Assembly (NCBI RefSeq): GCF_020735465.1
Contig: NZ_CP085935.1
Span: 2,356,001 to 2,420,000 of the forward strand
Direction: 5' to 3'
DNA: 64,000 bases
DNA from: Collinsella stercoris DSM 13279
Lineage (GTDB): Bacteria; Actinomycetota; Coriobacteriia; Coriobacteriales; Coriobacteriaceae
Positions 57,481 to 64,000 of this stretch are shown piece after piece; positions within the stretch are counted from its first letter, which is position 1, and the number at the start of each line of letters is the position of its first letter. Position numbers and translations under genes: made by a program. The notes beneath the pieces were generated by a model. It saw nothing but the letters and a program-made list of their open reading frames with translations, ran no database searches and was not told the origin of the DNA.

Positions 57481-58013
57481 TTCCGGCGCTTCTTGCCGGA
57501 CTTGCCGCCCTGCGCCTCGCTGAACTGCCCGCCCCGCTTGGGCTGCTGCTTGCGCTGCTCCTGCAGGAACGCCTTGGTTTGCGCGCTCTCCTGCGAGAAG
57601 TACAGGCCGCATCGGCGCAGCTGCTCGTTGGTCGCCTTGCGGCCGAGGAGCATCAGGAACGATGCCATGACCTCGCCGAGCACGCTCGTGTGCTTCGCCG
57701 GGTCTATGGGTTCGCCGTCGCCCATCCACGAGAGCAGGCGGTCGTAGCCGTCCGTGCCGATGAAGGTGACGATGACGCGCTTCTCTAGGTGCACCATCGT
57801 CTGAGTGATCTCGGCGCGCTGCTCGTCGGTCTGCGCCTGGTCGAGCTTGCGATTAAGCGATTGCGCGCGGTCGATGGCGTTCGACACCTTGGCGAGCATC
57901 GCCTCGATGCTCGCGTCGTCGAAGTAGACGCGGAACCGCGGGGTGTCCGGGTTGTCCTCGGGGTCCTCGAAGTAGACGTCCTCAAAGGGCCTCGCCAGCC
58001 GCAGGATCTCCAT
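57477..58013 (-). CDS. Tail assembly chaperone
   Basis: 178 residues, between the major tail protein and the Gp15-like gene. It is mostly helical (MLAKVSNAIDRAQSLNRKLDQAQ) with a very basic C-terminus (GGKSGKKRRK). Position and size fit the gpG-type chaperone that coats the tape measure. Confidence 0.65.
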   Translation of the reverse strand: MEILRLARPFEDVYFEDPEDNPDTPRFRVYFDDASIEAMLAKVSNAIDRAQSLNRKLDQAQTDEQRAEITQTMVHLEKRVIVTFIGTDGYDRLLSWMGDGEPIDPAKHTSVLGEVMASFLMLLGRKATNEQLRRCGLYFSQESAQTKAFLQEQRKQQPKRGGQFSEAQGGKSGKKRRK

Positions 58014-58049
58014 TTCGCTTTCCTTTCTCCGCCCGTGAGCTAGGCATGG

Positions 58050-58084
58050 AAAAGGGGCGCGGGCCGCTCACTTGCCCGCGCCCC
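58050..58084 (-). terminator. Terminator after the major tail protein gene
   Basis: GGGGCGCGGGC/GCCCGCGCCCC hairpin with TTTT on the minus strand. It should reduce expression of the tail genes beyond it relative to the major tail protein. Confidence 0.8.
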
Positions 58085-58115
58085 CTCGATGGAGGTTATG
58101 GGAGGTGTCGCCCGG

Positions 58116-58826
58116 CTAGGCGGCGCTCACGGTCACCTCGACCTCGCACATGACCGACGGCTTGGAGGCGGCTCGCACGGTCACCTTGCAGGACCCGTCC
58201 TTGACGCCGTGCACCGTGCCGTCGGAGTCGACGGTGGCGACGTCGGTGTCGCCGGACGCGTAGAAGCACTTCCCGTTCGCCTCCGCCGGGGTGACCTCCG
58301 CCGCGATGGCCTTGGTCCCGCCGACATTCACGGTGACCGCCTCGGCGGTCACCTGCTCGGGCAGCTTCAGCTTGCCGCCCGGCTTGAAGGCGGGCGCTCC
58401 CGCGGTCGCGATGGTGCAGGAGAAGGCGCCGAGCGCGGACGCCTCGCCCTGGCCGGAGTTCGGCGTGAGGTTGAGCAGCGTGCAGTCGCCCTCGATGACG
58501 TCGCCGTTGGCGGCGGTGTGGCGGAACTGCGTCCTGCGCCCCTCGCCGGTCTCCAGGGCGCAGGACGCGATGTAGTCCTGGGCCGGGTCTCCGTAGCAGC
58601 GGTCGCCCTCGACCTCGTACTGGATCTGGGTGCTCGTCACGTCCGTGGTGGGCGTGCCGTACCCGTCGTAGTAGTCCTTGTCCTCGGTGCCCTCGTTCGG
58701 GGACGGGGTGATGGAGGTGATGCCGCGCGAGAGGATGGCCCACGTGGGGGCCGCCGCCTCGGGGGTCGTGTTCACCTCGAGGGCGTTCGCGTAGTTGCGC
58801 GCGAAGCCCAGGTCGCTCTTTGCCAT
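58116..58826 (-). CDS. Major tail protein with C-terminal Ig-like (BIG2) domain
   Basis: The 236-residue tube protein has a tail-tube body (~1-155, NYANALEVNTTPEAAAPTWAILSRGITSI) and a C-terminal BIG2-type domain (~160-236: VTVNVGGTKAIAAEVTPAEANGK, then SGDTDVATVDSDGTVHGV and GSCKVTV). Such domains decorate tail surfaces and may bind glycans. A strong terminator follows. Confidence 0.82.
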   Translation of the reverse strand: MAKSDLGFARNYANALEVNTTPEAAAPTWAILSRGITSITPSPNEGTEDKDYYDGYGTPTTDVTSTQIQYEVEGDRCYGDPAQDYIASCALETGEGRRTQFRHTAANGDVIEGDCTLLNLTPNSGQGEASALGAFSCTIATAGAPAFKPGGKLKLPEQVTAEAVTVNVGGTKAIAAEVTPAEANGKCFYASGDTDVATVDSDGTVHGVKDGSCKVTVRAASKPSVMCEVEVTVSAA

Positions 58827-58839
58827 GTCTGGCTCCCTT

Positions 58840-59235
58840 CTATTGCCTGATGATCTTGGCCACGATGCGGACGGCCCACACGTGGCGCATGTCGGTGCCT
58901 ATGGCGACCCGCTCGATGTCGCCGTCCTGCTCGGCGAGCCCGACGATCTCGTACGAGCCGTTCCCGCTCGACAAGTCGGCGGCCTCGAGGATGCGCGCGG
59001 CCCGCTCGCAGGTGCCCATGGGCTCGTACTCGTCGAGCGCCTTGGACACCACCTGCAGGTAGCAGTCGAGCAGGCGGGTGCCGTCCATGTAGGTGCGCCG
59101 CGTCACGGACGGCATGAGGCGCACCACCGTGCCGTCCTTCTTGTCGATGGCGGACAGGGGCCGCGCCTTGGCGTCGATGCCGCCGTCGCGCAGCGCCCGC
59201 GCCGCCACCTCGCAGATGTCCAGCGCCTCGCTCAT
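58840..59235 (-). CDS. Phage minor capsid/tail terminator protein
   Basis: 131 residues, in the tail-terminator position just before the major tail protein. The layout fits the minor capsid protein family found in Firmicutes and Actinobacteria phages (TRRTYMDGTRLLDCYLQVVSKAL). Confidence 0.65.
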   Translation of the reverse strand: MSEALDICEVAARALRDGGIDAKARPLSAIDKKDGTVVRLMPSVTRRTYMDGTRLLDCYLQVVSKALDEYEPMGTCERAARILEAADLSSGNGSYEIVGLAEQDGDIERVAIGTDMRHVWAVRIVAKIIRQ

Positions 59236-59236
59236 G

Positions 59237-59590
59237 TCATTCCTCCATCAGCTTCTCGGCGAACTGCTGCCATGCCCCCAGCCGTTCCTTCTTGGCCTCC
59301 TCGGGCCAGTGGGAGCGGGCGTTGGGGTTCTTCGCCTTGCGGATGCTCGATTGCGGCAGGTCGTGGACGCGCTGGGCGTACGGGGCCTGCCACTCGATGC
59401 GGCCGTTCTCGTAGTCGCTCGCCAGCGGCTCGGAGTCGCGCAGCGTCCCCTCGTCCAACGGCACGTAGTCGCGCATCTCGAACGCGACGCGCTTGGCGAA
59501 CGCGGCCTGCTTGGCCTCGAGCTGGGCGGCGGAGAACCGTCGCTCGATGCCGAACAGGTCCACCTTGACCTCGCACCCCGCCTTGCTCAC
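59237..59590 (-). CDS. Phage minor capsid protein (Minor_capsid_2-like)
   Basis: 117 residues. Typical segments are FAKRVAFEMRDYVPLDEGTLRDSEPLASDYENGRIEW split around the YVPLDEGTLR core, and a closing HWPEEAKKERL. It is a head-tail connector component. GTG 59590 overlaps the previous stop as GTGA. Confidence 0.7.
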   Translation of the reverse strand: MSKAGCEVKVDLFGIERRFSAAQLEAKQAAFAKRVAFEMRDYVPLDEGTLRDSEPLASDYENGRIEWQAPYAQRVHDLPQSSIRKAKNPNARSHWPEEAKKERLGAWQQFAEKLMEE

Positions 59591-59910
59591 TGCACGTCCA
59601 CCTCCCAGTGGTGCGGCGTGCCGTCCGGGTGGTCGCACCGCTGCACGCGGGCCGCCGCGTGGCGCTCGCCGTCGAAGCCGATGATGTCTCCCTCGGCGAT
59701 GCCGCCAGCGTACTCGGTCGCGTCGATGAAGACGCGCGCCGAGCACCCGGCGGTCAGCTGGTAGTCGTTGGGCGCGAGCGCCGCGCCGCGGTCGATGCGG
59801 CAGCGCGGCACGTCCACGGGGGCGGCGAGCCCCTCCTCGGTCTGCCGCTCGATGGTCAGCGCCTCGCGGCGCATGAACGCGGGGATGGGCGGTATGCGCA
59901 CGGCTCTCAC
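59587..59910 (-). CDS. Phage putative minor capsid protein (Minor_capsid_1-like)
   Basis: 107 residues, beta-rich, with RREALTIERQTEEG and AEGDIIGFDGERHAAARVQR. It lies in the connector cluster. GTG 59910 overlaps the previous stop as GTGA. Confidence 0.6.
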   Translation of the reverse strand: MRAVRIPPIPAFMRREALTIERQTEEGLAAPVDVPRCRIDRGAALAPNDYQLTAGCSARVFIDATEYAGGIAEGDIIGFDGERHAAARVQRCDHPDGTPHHWEVDVQ

Positions 59911-60248
59911 CCCAGCCCCTTGAACGCGAGCGGCGTGCCCGCCAGCTCGGCATCGACCGCGCGGACCATGTCGGAACGCCGCGAGGAGCCGTCCCCGAAG
60001 CCCATGGAGACGGTGCCCGTGGTGACCGACGCGATCGCCGCGGCGCTCCCGCCGTAGGCCGCGTCGACGTCCACCGCCGCGCACGCGGCGCGGCTGTAGG
60101 CGTCTGGGTCTTCGGCGGGGTCTGCCGGGAGCACGCGGTCGCGCACGACGGCGAGCGCCCTCGGCAGGGACGCGCCGAACGCGTCCTCGCCGAGGGTCCC
60201 GTGCCACTCGTCGCGGTAGAAGGCGTATGTGACCTCCGGCGCGGCCAC
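59907..60248 (-). CDS. Phage head-tail connector-region protein
   Basis: 113 residues directly after the capsid gene, the place of the head completion (gp6-like) adaptor. Helical with YSRAACAAVDVDAA; no diagnostic motif. Starts at GTG 60248, two bases before the capsid stop codon region. Confidence 0.55.
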   Translation of the reverse strand: MAAPEVTYAFYRDEWHGTLGEDAFGASLPRALAVVRDRVLPADPAEDPDAYSRAACAAVDVDAAYGGSAAAIASVTTGTVSMGFGDGSSRRSDMVRAVDAELAGTPLAFKGLG

Positions 60249-60249
60249 G

Positions 60250-61161
60250 CTAGGCCTTCTTGGCGCGCGCCGCCGCGGCCGCCTTGGTGTGCGCGTAGAT
60301 GAGCGGCTTGCGGTTGTCCAGCACGAGCAGGTCGTGGTGCACGCGGTACTGCCACTTGTGCGCGTCCTTCTCCTGGTTGGTGTCGGGGGCGAAGTAGCGC
60401 AGCTTCTCGTGCTTCTGGATGGCCTGCGCGGCGGAGGGGTGCACGACGAGGAAGTTGAGGTCCTTGCCCGTGGAGTCGGTTTTCTTGTAGCCGCCGTCGC
60501 CCTCGGTCTGGAGGGTGATGGAGTCGTAGAAGCGGCCCTGCGGGACGGTGCGCATCTTCATGCCGTCGAAGGTCTGGATGTCCGTGGACACGTTGCCCGT
60601 GCCGTTGTCGATGCGCCAGCTCTGCGCCTTGCGCAGGAGCGTCTTCATCGCCGGGGTGAGGTAGAGCACGCACTCGGAGAGGGCCACGCCCATGTTCTCC
60701 ATGTGCTCCTCCGCCGCGAGCACGGCTTCGAGCGCGGCCTCCGGGGTGTCGAGGTTCGCGGACGCCTTCTGGCCGGCCTTCTGCGCCAGGCGCGCGAAGC
60801 GGATGGCGTCGATCTCGGGCACGACCTTGGTGCGGGCGAACTCGTTCATGACGTTCGCGGACACGAGCAGCATGTGCTCCTCGTCGTCGAGGTAGTCGAT
60901 GGAGAACTCGCGGCCGCGGTCGTACTCCAGCTTCAGGGTCTCCCAGTCGAGCGTCACGTCTCCGGCGGTGAAGCCCTTGGCGCGGTCGTAGTTGGCGAGG
61001 CCCTGCATGGCGATCTTCGCGATCTTCACCTCGCCGGTGCGGGAGACCTCGCCGACGAGGTCGCCGTTGACGCTCAGGTCGTTGGTGAGCGTGGCCTGCT
61101 CGATGACCTTGTCGAGTCGGGTCGTGAACTTGGTGATGGTGCTGCCGAGGTTGTTGGGCAT
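60250..61161 (-). CDS. Major capsid protein
   Basis: The 303-residue protein lies right after the scaffold gene and has the layout of an HK97-like capsid of the coat-protein family: N-arm, FTAGDVTLDWETLKLEYDRG, EEHMLLVSANVMNEFART, and LNFLVVHPSAAQAIQKHEKLRYFAPD. ATG 61161 follows AAGGAG. Confidence 0.85.
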   Translation of the reverse strand: MPNNLGSTITKFTTRLDKVIEQATLTNDLSVNGDLVGEVSRTGEVKIAKIAMQGLANYDRAKGFTAGDVTLDWETLKLEYDRGREFSIDYLDDEEHMLLVSANVMNEFARTKVVPEIDAIRFARLAQKAGQKASANLDTPEAALEAVLAAEEHMENMGVALSECVLYLTPAMKTLLRKAQSWRIDNGTGNVSTDIQTFDGMKMRTVPQGRFYDSITLQTEGDGGYKKTDSTGKDLNFLVVHPSAAQAIQKHEKLRYFAPDTNQEKDAHKWQYRVHHDLLVLDNRKPLIYAHTKAAAAARAKKA

Positions 61162-61170
61162 GTCGTCTCC

Positions 61171-61707
61171 TTACTTCTTGATGCCGAACGCCTTGTCCAG
61201 CTTGTCGTCGAGGTCGCCGGCGCCGCCCTCGGGCTTGAGCCCGGTGGAGCCGGTCTTCTTCTCGGTGCCGAACAGATAGGGGCAGGCATCCTTGAGCTTG
61301 GCCACGTCGCCGTCGTAATCGCCGAGCAGGGCCTTGGCCGCCTTCGCGTTGAGGCAGCCCGCGAGCTCGAGCTTGTGGTCGGTGCGCTCGTCGGCCATGT
61401 CGGCCTTGAGCTTGTCCAGCTCCGCCTTGAGCGCCGCGCGGCCCTCCTCGGTCTTGGACTTCTCGTCGAGCTGCGCCTGCAGCTCCGCGATCTGCTTGTC
61501 CTTGGCCTCGATGTCGCGCTGGTACTTCTCGCGGTTGATGCCGGGCTGGCCGTGCTTGTCCTCGACCTCGCCCTCGCCGCCGCCTTGGCCTTCGGCTGCG
61601 GGCTTCGGGTCGCCCTCGGTGCCGCCCTGCGCGCCCTCTCCCTGCTTGGGGTCGGTCTGCGGGTCGGTGCCCTGGGGTTCGGTCTGGGTGTTGCTCTCGT
61701 TTGCCAT
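61171..61707 (-). CDS. Capsid scaffolding protein
   Basis: The 178-residue protein has a disordered Gly/Glu/Gln N-terminus (~1-55), a coiled coil (~60-115, AKDKQIAELQAQLDEKSKTEE) and a C-terminal region ending DDKLDKAFGIKK, as in DUF4355-type scaffolds. It guides capsid assembly. Confidence 0.82.
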   Translation of the reverse strand: MANESNTQTEPQGTDPQTDPKQGEGAQGGTEGDPKPAAEGQGGGEGEVEDKHGQPGINREKYQRDIEAKDKQIAELQAQLDEKSKTEEGRAALKAELDKLKADMADERTDHKLELAGCLNAKAAKALLGDYDGDVAKLKDACPYLFGTEKKTGSTGLKPEGGAGDLDDKLDKAFGIKK

Positions 61708-61871
61708 GTCCTTCTCCTTACCTAGCGTTTGTTTGCGCCCTTCACTGGGCGGGACAGGTGGGCCTTTTGCGCATGCCCGGGCGACATGGAGAAGGTACCG
61801 ATGGTGTCGCCGGGCGGGGCCATGGCGCGGTTTTCCTGTGCTACTGGCGATGGCGCAGGAAACGCGCCATG

Positions 61872-61894
61872 AAAAAGCCGCCCCGTGGGGCGGC
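61872..61894 (-). terminator. Terminator between the immunity-side genes and the scaffold
   Basis: GCCGCCCC/GGGGCGGC hairpin followed by TTTTT on the minus strand, in the 200-bp gap 61708-61910 that otherwise shows no gene. Confidence 0.85.
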
Positions 61895-61910
61895 TCTCCT
61901 CCATATCGCT

Positions 61911-62093
61911 TTATCGCTCGCACTCCTCGAGCATCATCGCCGCGCGGTGGAGCTCGGCGGCGATGATCGCCTGGGCCTGCTCCTCGTAGGCGTGGACGCT
62001 CGATTCGAGCGAGGCGGAGGCGTGCGCGGCGAGGCACGCGCAGCCCTTCACGATGTCGATGGCGTCGCGGCGCCTGAGCGCCGCCTCGTCCAT
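61911..62093 (-). CDS. Small phage protein (60 aa), unknown
   Basis: Helical, with CACLAAHASASLESSVHAYE. Its ATG overlaps the antirepressor stop by one base (TGATG), so it is translated with it. Confidence 0.5.
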   Translation of the reverse strand: MDEAALRRRDAIDIVKGCACLAAHASASLESSVHAYEEQAQAIIAAELHRAAMMLEECER

Positions 62094-62848
62094 CACGCCG
62101 CCTCCCCGCAGTAGCGCGCCATGAAGTAGGCCTGGCCCTTGCCCGTAACCTTCGTGGTGCGGGTGAGGGTCACGTGGCCGTCCGAGTGGGTGATGGCCGT
62201 CTCCTTGATGCGGAACAGCCCCTGCTCGACGTACCGCTGTATCGGCACGTTGCGGTTGCTGCCCGACTTGCCGAGGTAGCCCTCCTCCCGCAGCAGCGCG
62301 AAAAGCCGGTTCTGCCCGATCTGGAAACCGGACTGGGTGAGCATCTTGGCGAGCTCGCCCACGAGGCACGTCCCGTCCGAGGCGGCCACCGCGTCCGCGA
62401 ACAGTGCCTTGGGGCGCAGCTCGTCTATCTCGCGCTTCTGGCGGTCCATGGTGTCCTTGGCGAGCATGAGTGCACGCGCCATGATCTGCTCGGGCGTCTC
62501 GTCCTCGCGCGCGGCCATGTAGCCGCCCCGCTTGCGGATGGAGGGGAGCACCTCGTCGAAGACCCAGGACTCGAATTGCTGGGCGCTTGGGAGCTTCGAG
62601 GACGCGATCAGACGGTAAAGGTCTCCCTCGGTGATGAAACGCGCTTGCTGCTCGCGCCCGAGGTTGTCGGTGATACCCCGAATCAGGGCATCACCCTTGC
62701 AGTGCGCGTTCAGGGCGTTATTCGGCTTTGCATAGCCGAGCGCGGCGGCAACGTCCTTGCCGCAGAATATGACCCTGCCGTCTTCTTCGATGGTGCGGAC
62801 GGTGCCGAACTGCTCGCTGGTAAATGGTATGATGTCGGAGGTATCCAT
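62093..62848 (-). CDS. Phage antirepressor (Bro-N and KilA C-terminal domains)
   Basis: The 251-residue protein has an N-terminal Bro-N domain (~8-115: VRTIEEDGRVIFCGKDVAAALGYAKP, then FITEGDLYRLIASSKLPSAQ and FESWVFDEVLPSIRKRGGYM) and a C-terminal KilAC domain (~150-245: GELAKMLTQSGFQIGQNRLFALLREEGYL). Such proteins counteract the lysogenic repressor. Confidence 0.9.
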   Translation of the reverse strand: MDTSDIIPFTSEQFGTVRTIEEDGRVIFCGKDVAAALGYAKPNNALNAHCKGDALIRGITDNLGREQQARFITEGDLYRLIASSKLPSAQQFESWVFDEVLPSIRKRGGYMAAREDETPEQIMARALMLAKDTMDRQKREIDELRPKALFADAVAASDGTCLVGELAKMLTQSGFQIGQNRLFALLREEGYLGKSGSNRNVPIQRYVEQGLFRIKETAITHSDGHVTLTRTTKVTGKGQAYFMARYCGEAA

Positions 62849-62920
62849 CTGGATACTCCTTTCTGGGGCATCGCCCCGGTCGATGGGGCACCTGGCTGAT
62901 TTGGTCGTCTTACAGGTGCC

Positions 62921-63124
62921 CTACTTCTTTCCAATTAACTCGAAATACAATTCCGAGCGTATGCGCCTCTCGCTCATGGTGGGAAGCACCACGGTCATGT
63001 CCGGCCTGCTGTTCACGATGTGCATCGCCTGCGTTCGGGAGACCCCGAGCAGCTTGGCGAAGGCGCTGAGGTTCAGGTACGCGGGTATCCCGTCAGGGAA
63101 AAGCTTCTGCTCTACGGTTGGCAT
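62921..63124 (-). CDS. Small HTH protein (Cro/excisionase-like)
   Basis: 67 residues with a single HTH: LNLSAFAKLLGVSRTQAMHIVNSRP. Divergent from the repressor gene, in the position of a Cro or excisionase. The start is preceded by AGGAGG. Confidence 0.65.
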   Translation of the reverse strand: MPTVEQKLFPDGIPAYLNLSAFAKLLGVSRTQAMHIVNSRPDMTVVLPTMSERRIRSELYFELIGKK

Positions 63125-63251
63125 GATTCACCTCCTATTTGTCTAAACAATCCAATATATGACTAATTCGTAGAATACACTTCTGTAAGTGTATGTCAAT
63201 AGATAACGGAGATGTTGTATATTTGTCTTAACGAGACAATGGAGGACGGTC
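63125..63251. promoter_or_regulatory. Phage immunity-type divergent operator region
   Basis: AT-rich gap with two palindromes: TACACTT-ctgt-AAGTGTA (63176-63193) and TTGTCT-taacg-AGACAA (63223-63239). TTTGTCTAAACAA near 63139 resembles half of the second. They are likely repressor and Cro-like operators. Confidence 0.6.
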
Positions 63252-63647
63252 ATGCCAGAGAAGAACGACAGGGAGATCATAGACTTCGGCTTGCTCGGCG
63301 CGCTTATTCGCCATAAGCGGCAGCAGGCGGGGTTCAGGCGCGCAGAAGACCTCGCCGCTGTGATAACCGAGCTGGTCGGATATCCCGTCTCAAAGGAGAC
63401 GCTCTATAAAGTAGAGAGCGGGAGGCAGAAGCCGAGCCTGGAGCTGTACGTTTCGATAATGCGTGCCTTGGAACCTGATGGCGATTACAAGTTCGACGGT
63501 CTCGTCGACATGGCGCTCCCGAACTCGTGGAGCTGTTTCCTCGGTGAGGAGGATTACGATCGGTACGCAGAACTCTATCCAGATGACCGCGAGGACCTGG
63601 CATACGTAAAGGAAGCCGCTCGGAAGAAAAAGGGACTTATTGCCTAA
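63252..63647 (+). CDS. Phage XRE-family repressor-like protein
   Basis: The 131-residue protein has an N-terminal XRE HTH (GALIRHKRQQAGFRRAEDLAAVI, then SKETLYKVESGRQKPSLELYVSIMRAL) and an acidic C-terminus. ATG 63252 lies 6 bases downstream of GGAGGA. It faces the small HTH gene across paired operators, the usual arrangement for a lysogeny repressor. No peptidase S24 domain is present. Confidence 0.75.
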   Translation: MPEKNDREIIDFGLLGALIRHKRQQAGFRRAEDLAAVITELVGYPVSKETLYKVESGRQKPSLELYVSIMRALEPDGDYKFDGLVDMALPNSWSCFLGEEDYDRYAELYPDDREDLAYVKEAARKKKGLIA

Positions 63648-63657
63648 TGGAAGAAGA

Positions 63658-63683
63658 AAGGCCGCCCGGTGGGGCGGCCTTCG
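63658..63683 (+). terminator. Terminator after the repressor gene
   Basis: AAGGCCGCCC pairs with GGGCGGCCTT right after the repressor stop. Confidence 0.7.
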
Positions 63684-63708
63684 CAGTCGTTTCGCAGTCG
63701 TTTCGCAG

Positions 63709-63981
63709 CTACGAGAACAGCTCGTCGACCTCTCGGCGCTGGCGTTCGAGCGTCTCACGGTAGCGCCGCGCACAGCCCTCGCACAGGATGCGCCCGTTCG
63801 CCACGCGGTCGTCGGTCACGGGCTGGCCGTCGCGGCCGAGCAGCTGCCAGTGGGGGAACTCCCGGACGAGCGACGGAGCGTCGGAAGAGAGCCTGCCGTG
63901 CCTCATGGACTCGCGCAGCGGGCGCTCCTCGGTGCGGCCGCACATGTCGCAGGTGATCTTGGCGGTGATATCGAGTGCCAT
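63709..63981 (-). CDS. Small phage protein with two CxxC pairs (zinc-ribbon-like), unknown
   Basis: 90 residues with CDMCGR near the N-terminus and CEGCARRY near residue 70, together a possible zinc site, and a basic/acidic helix at the end (ETLERQRREVDELF). The sequence ends shortly before the window edge; role unknown. Confidence 0.6.
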   Translation of the reverse strand: MALDITAKITCDMCGRTEERPLRESMRHGRLSSDAPSLVREFPHWQLLGRDGQPVTDDRVANGRILCEGCARRYRETLERQRREVDELFS

Positions 63982-64000
63982 TTATTTCCCCCTGAGGTCA

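Larger units (their letters stand above)
44887..64000 (-). mobile_element. Siphovirus-type prophage, lysis-side end (continues past the window)
   Basis: Starting just after tRNA-Ser, nearly all genes lie on the minus strand in late-gene order read right to left: scaffold, capsid, head-tail connectors, major tail, chaperones, tape measure, distal tail, tail-associated protein, baseplate/fibre, holins, endolysin. An immunity-like region lies at 62-63.7 kb. Terminase, portal and the integrase are not within the window. Many stops and starts overlap (GTGA, TGATG), showing translational coupling. Confidence 0.93.

Overview
The window is about 60% GC and reads as a Coriobacteriia gut actinobacterium, most likely Collinsella. 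This is inferred from the gene set (dnaK-grpE-dnaJ-hspR with clpB, oleate hydratase, PTS/GH1 beta-glucoside genes, sortase-anchored mucin glycosidases), not from a marker gene.

Layout. 1-6.6 kb: the tail of a GH4 glucosidase, then an erythromycin-esterase-like lipoprotein pseudogene split by an IS21 element whose own istB is split by a second IS21 element. Both elements have readable ends and target duplications. 6.7-15.6 kb: mfd, an RpiR regulator, a GH1/PTS beta-glucoside operon, an EamA transporter and a ferredoxin. 15.9-19.6 kb: a secreted GH95 fucosidase. 19.7-31 kb: the chaperone block, a hydratase pseudogene, oleate hydratase with a TetR regulator, and clpB. dnaK and clpB share a 27-bp promoter element, the likely HspR operator. 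31.4-39.4 kb: a GH101 endo-alpha-N-acetylgalactosaminidase, an IS200-type element, and a GH20 hexosaminidase whose signal peptide is out of frame at an 11-G tract, probably phase variable. 39.6-42 kb: a C5 methyltransferase and a HindVP-like nuclease. A perfect 30-bp palindrome containing two GACGTC sites lies at the methyltransferase promoter. 42.1-44.9 kb: a lipoprotein, a small acidic ORF, gluQRS and tRNA-Ser(GCU).

44.9-64 kb is one end of a siphovirus-type prophage next to the tRNA. Late genes run on the minus strand from scaffold and capsid through tail to holin and lysins. An immunity-like cassette (antirepressor, small HTH protein, repressor) lies upstream of the scaffold gene.

The most striking system is inside the prophage, at 47.8-50.1 kb. 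A short tail-tip gene (49536-50060, minus) ends in a C-terminal cassette, and three silent promoterless cassettes follow it. Each cassette begins in the same reading frame directly after a TTCCGTA core. Three cores point one way and the fourth is inverted. The inverted site overlaps the stop codon of a dedicated tyrosine recombinase. This is the architecture of a shufflon: inversion should put any of four alternative C-termini onto the constant N-terminus, switching phage receptor specificity.

Functionally, GH95, GH101 and GH20 form a cell-wall-anchored mucin O-glycan toolkit. The GH20 (homopolymer tract) and the prophage tail tip (shufflon) look built for phase variation.
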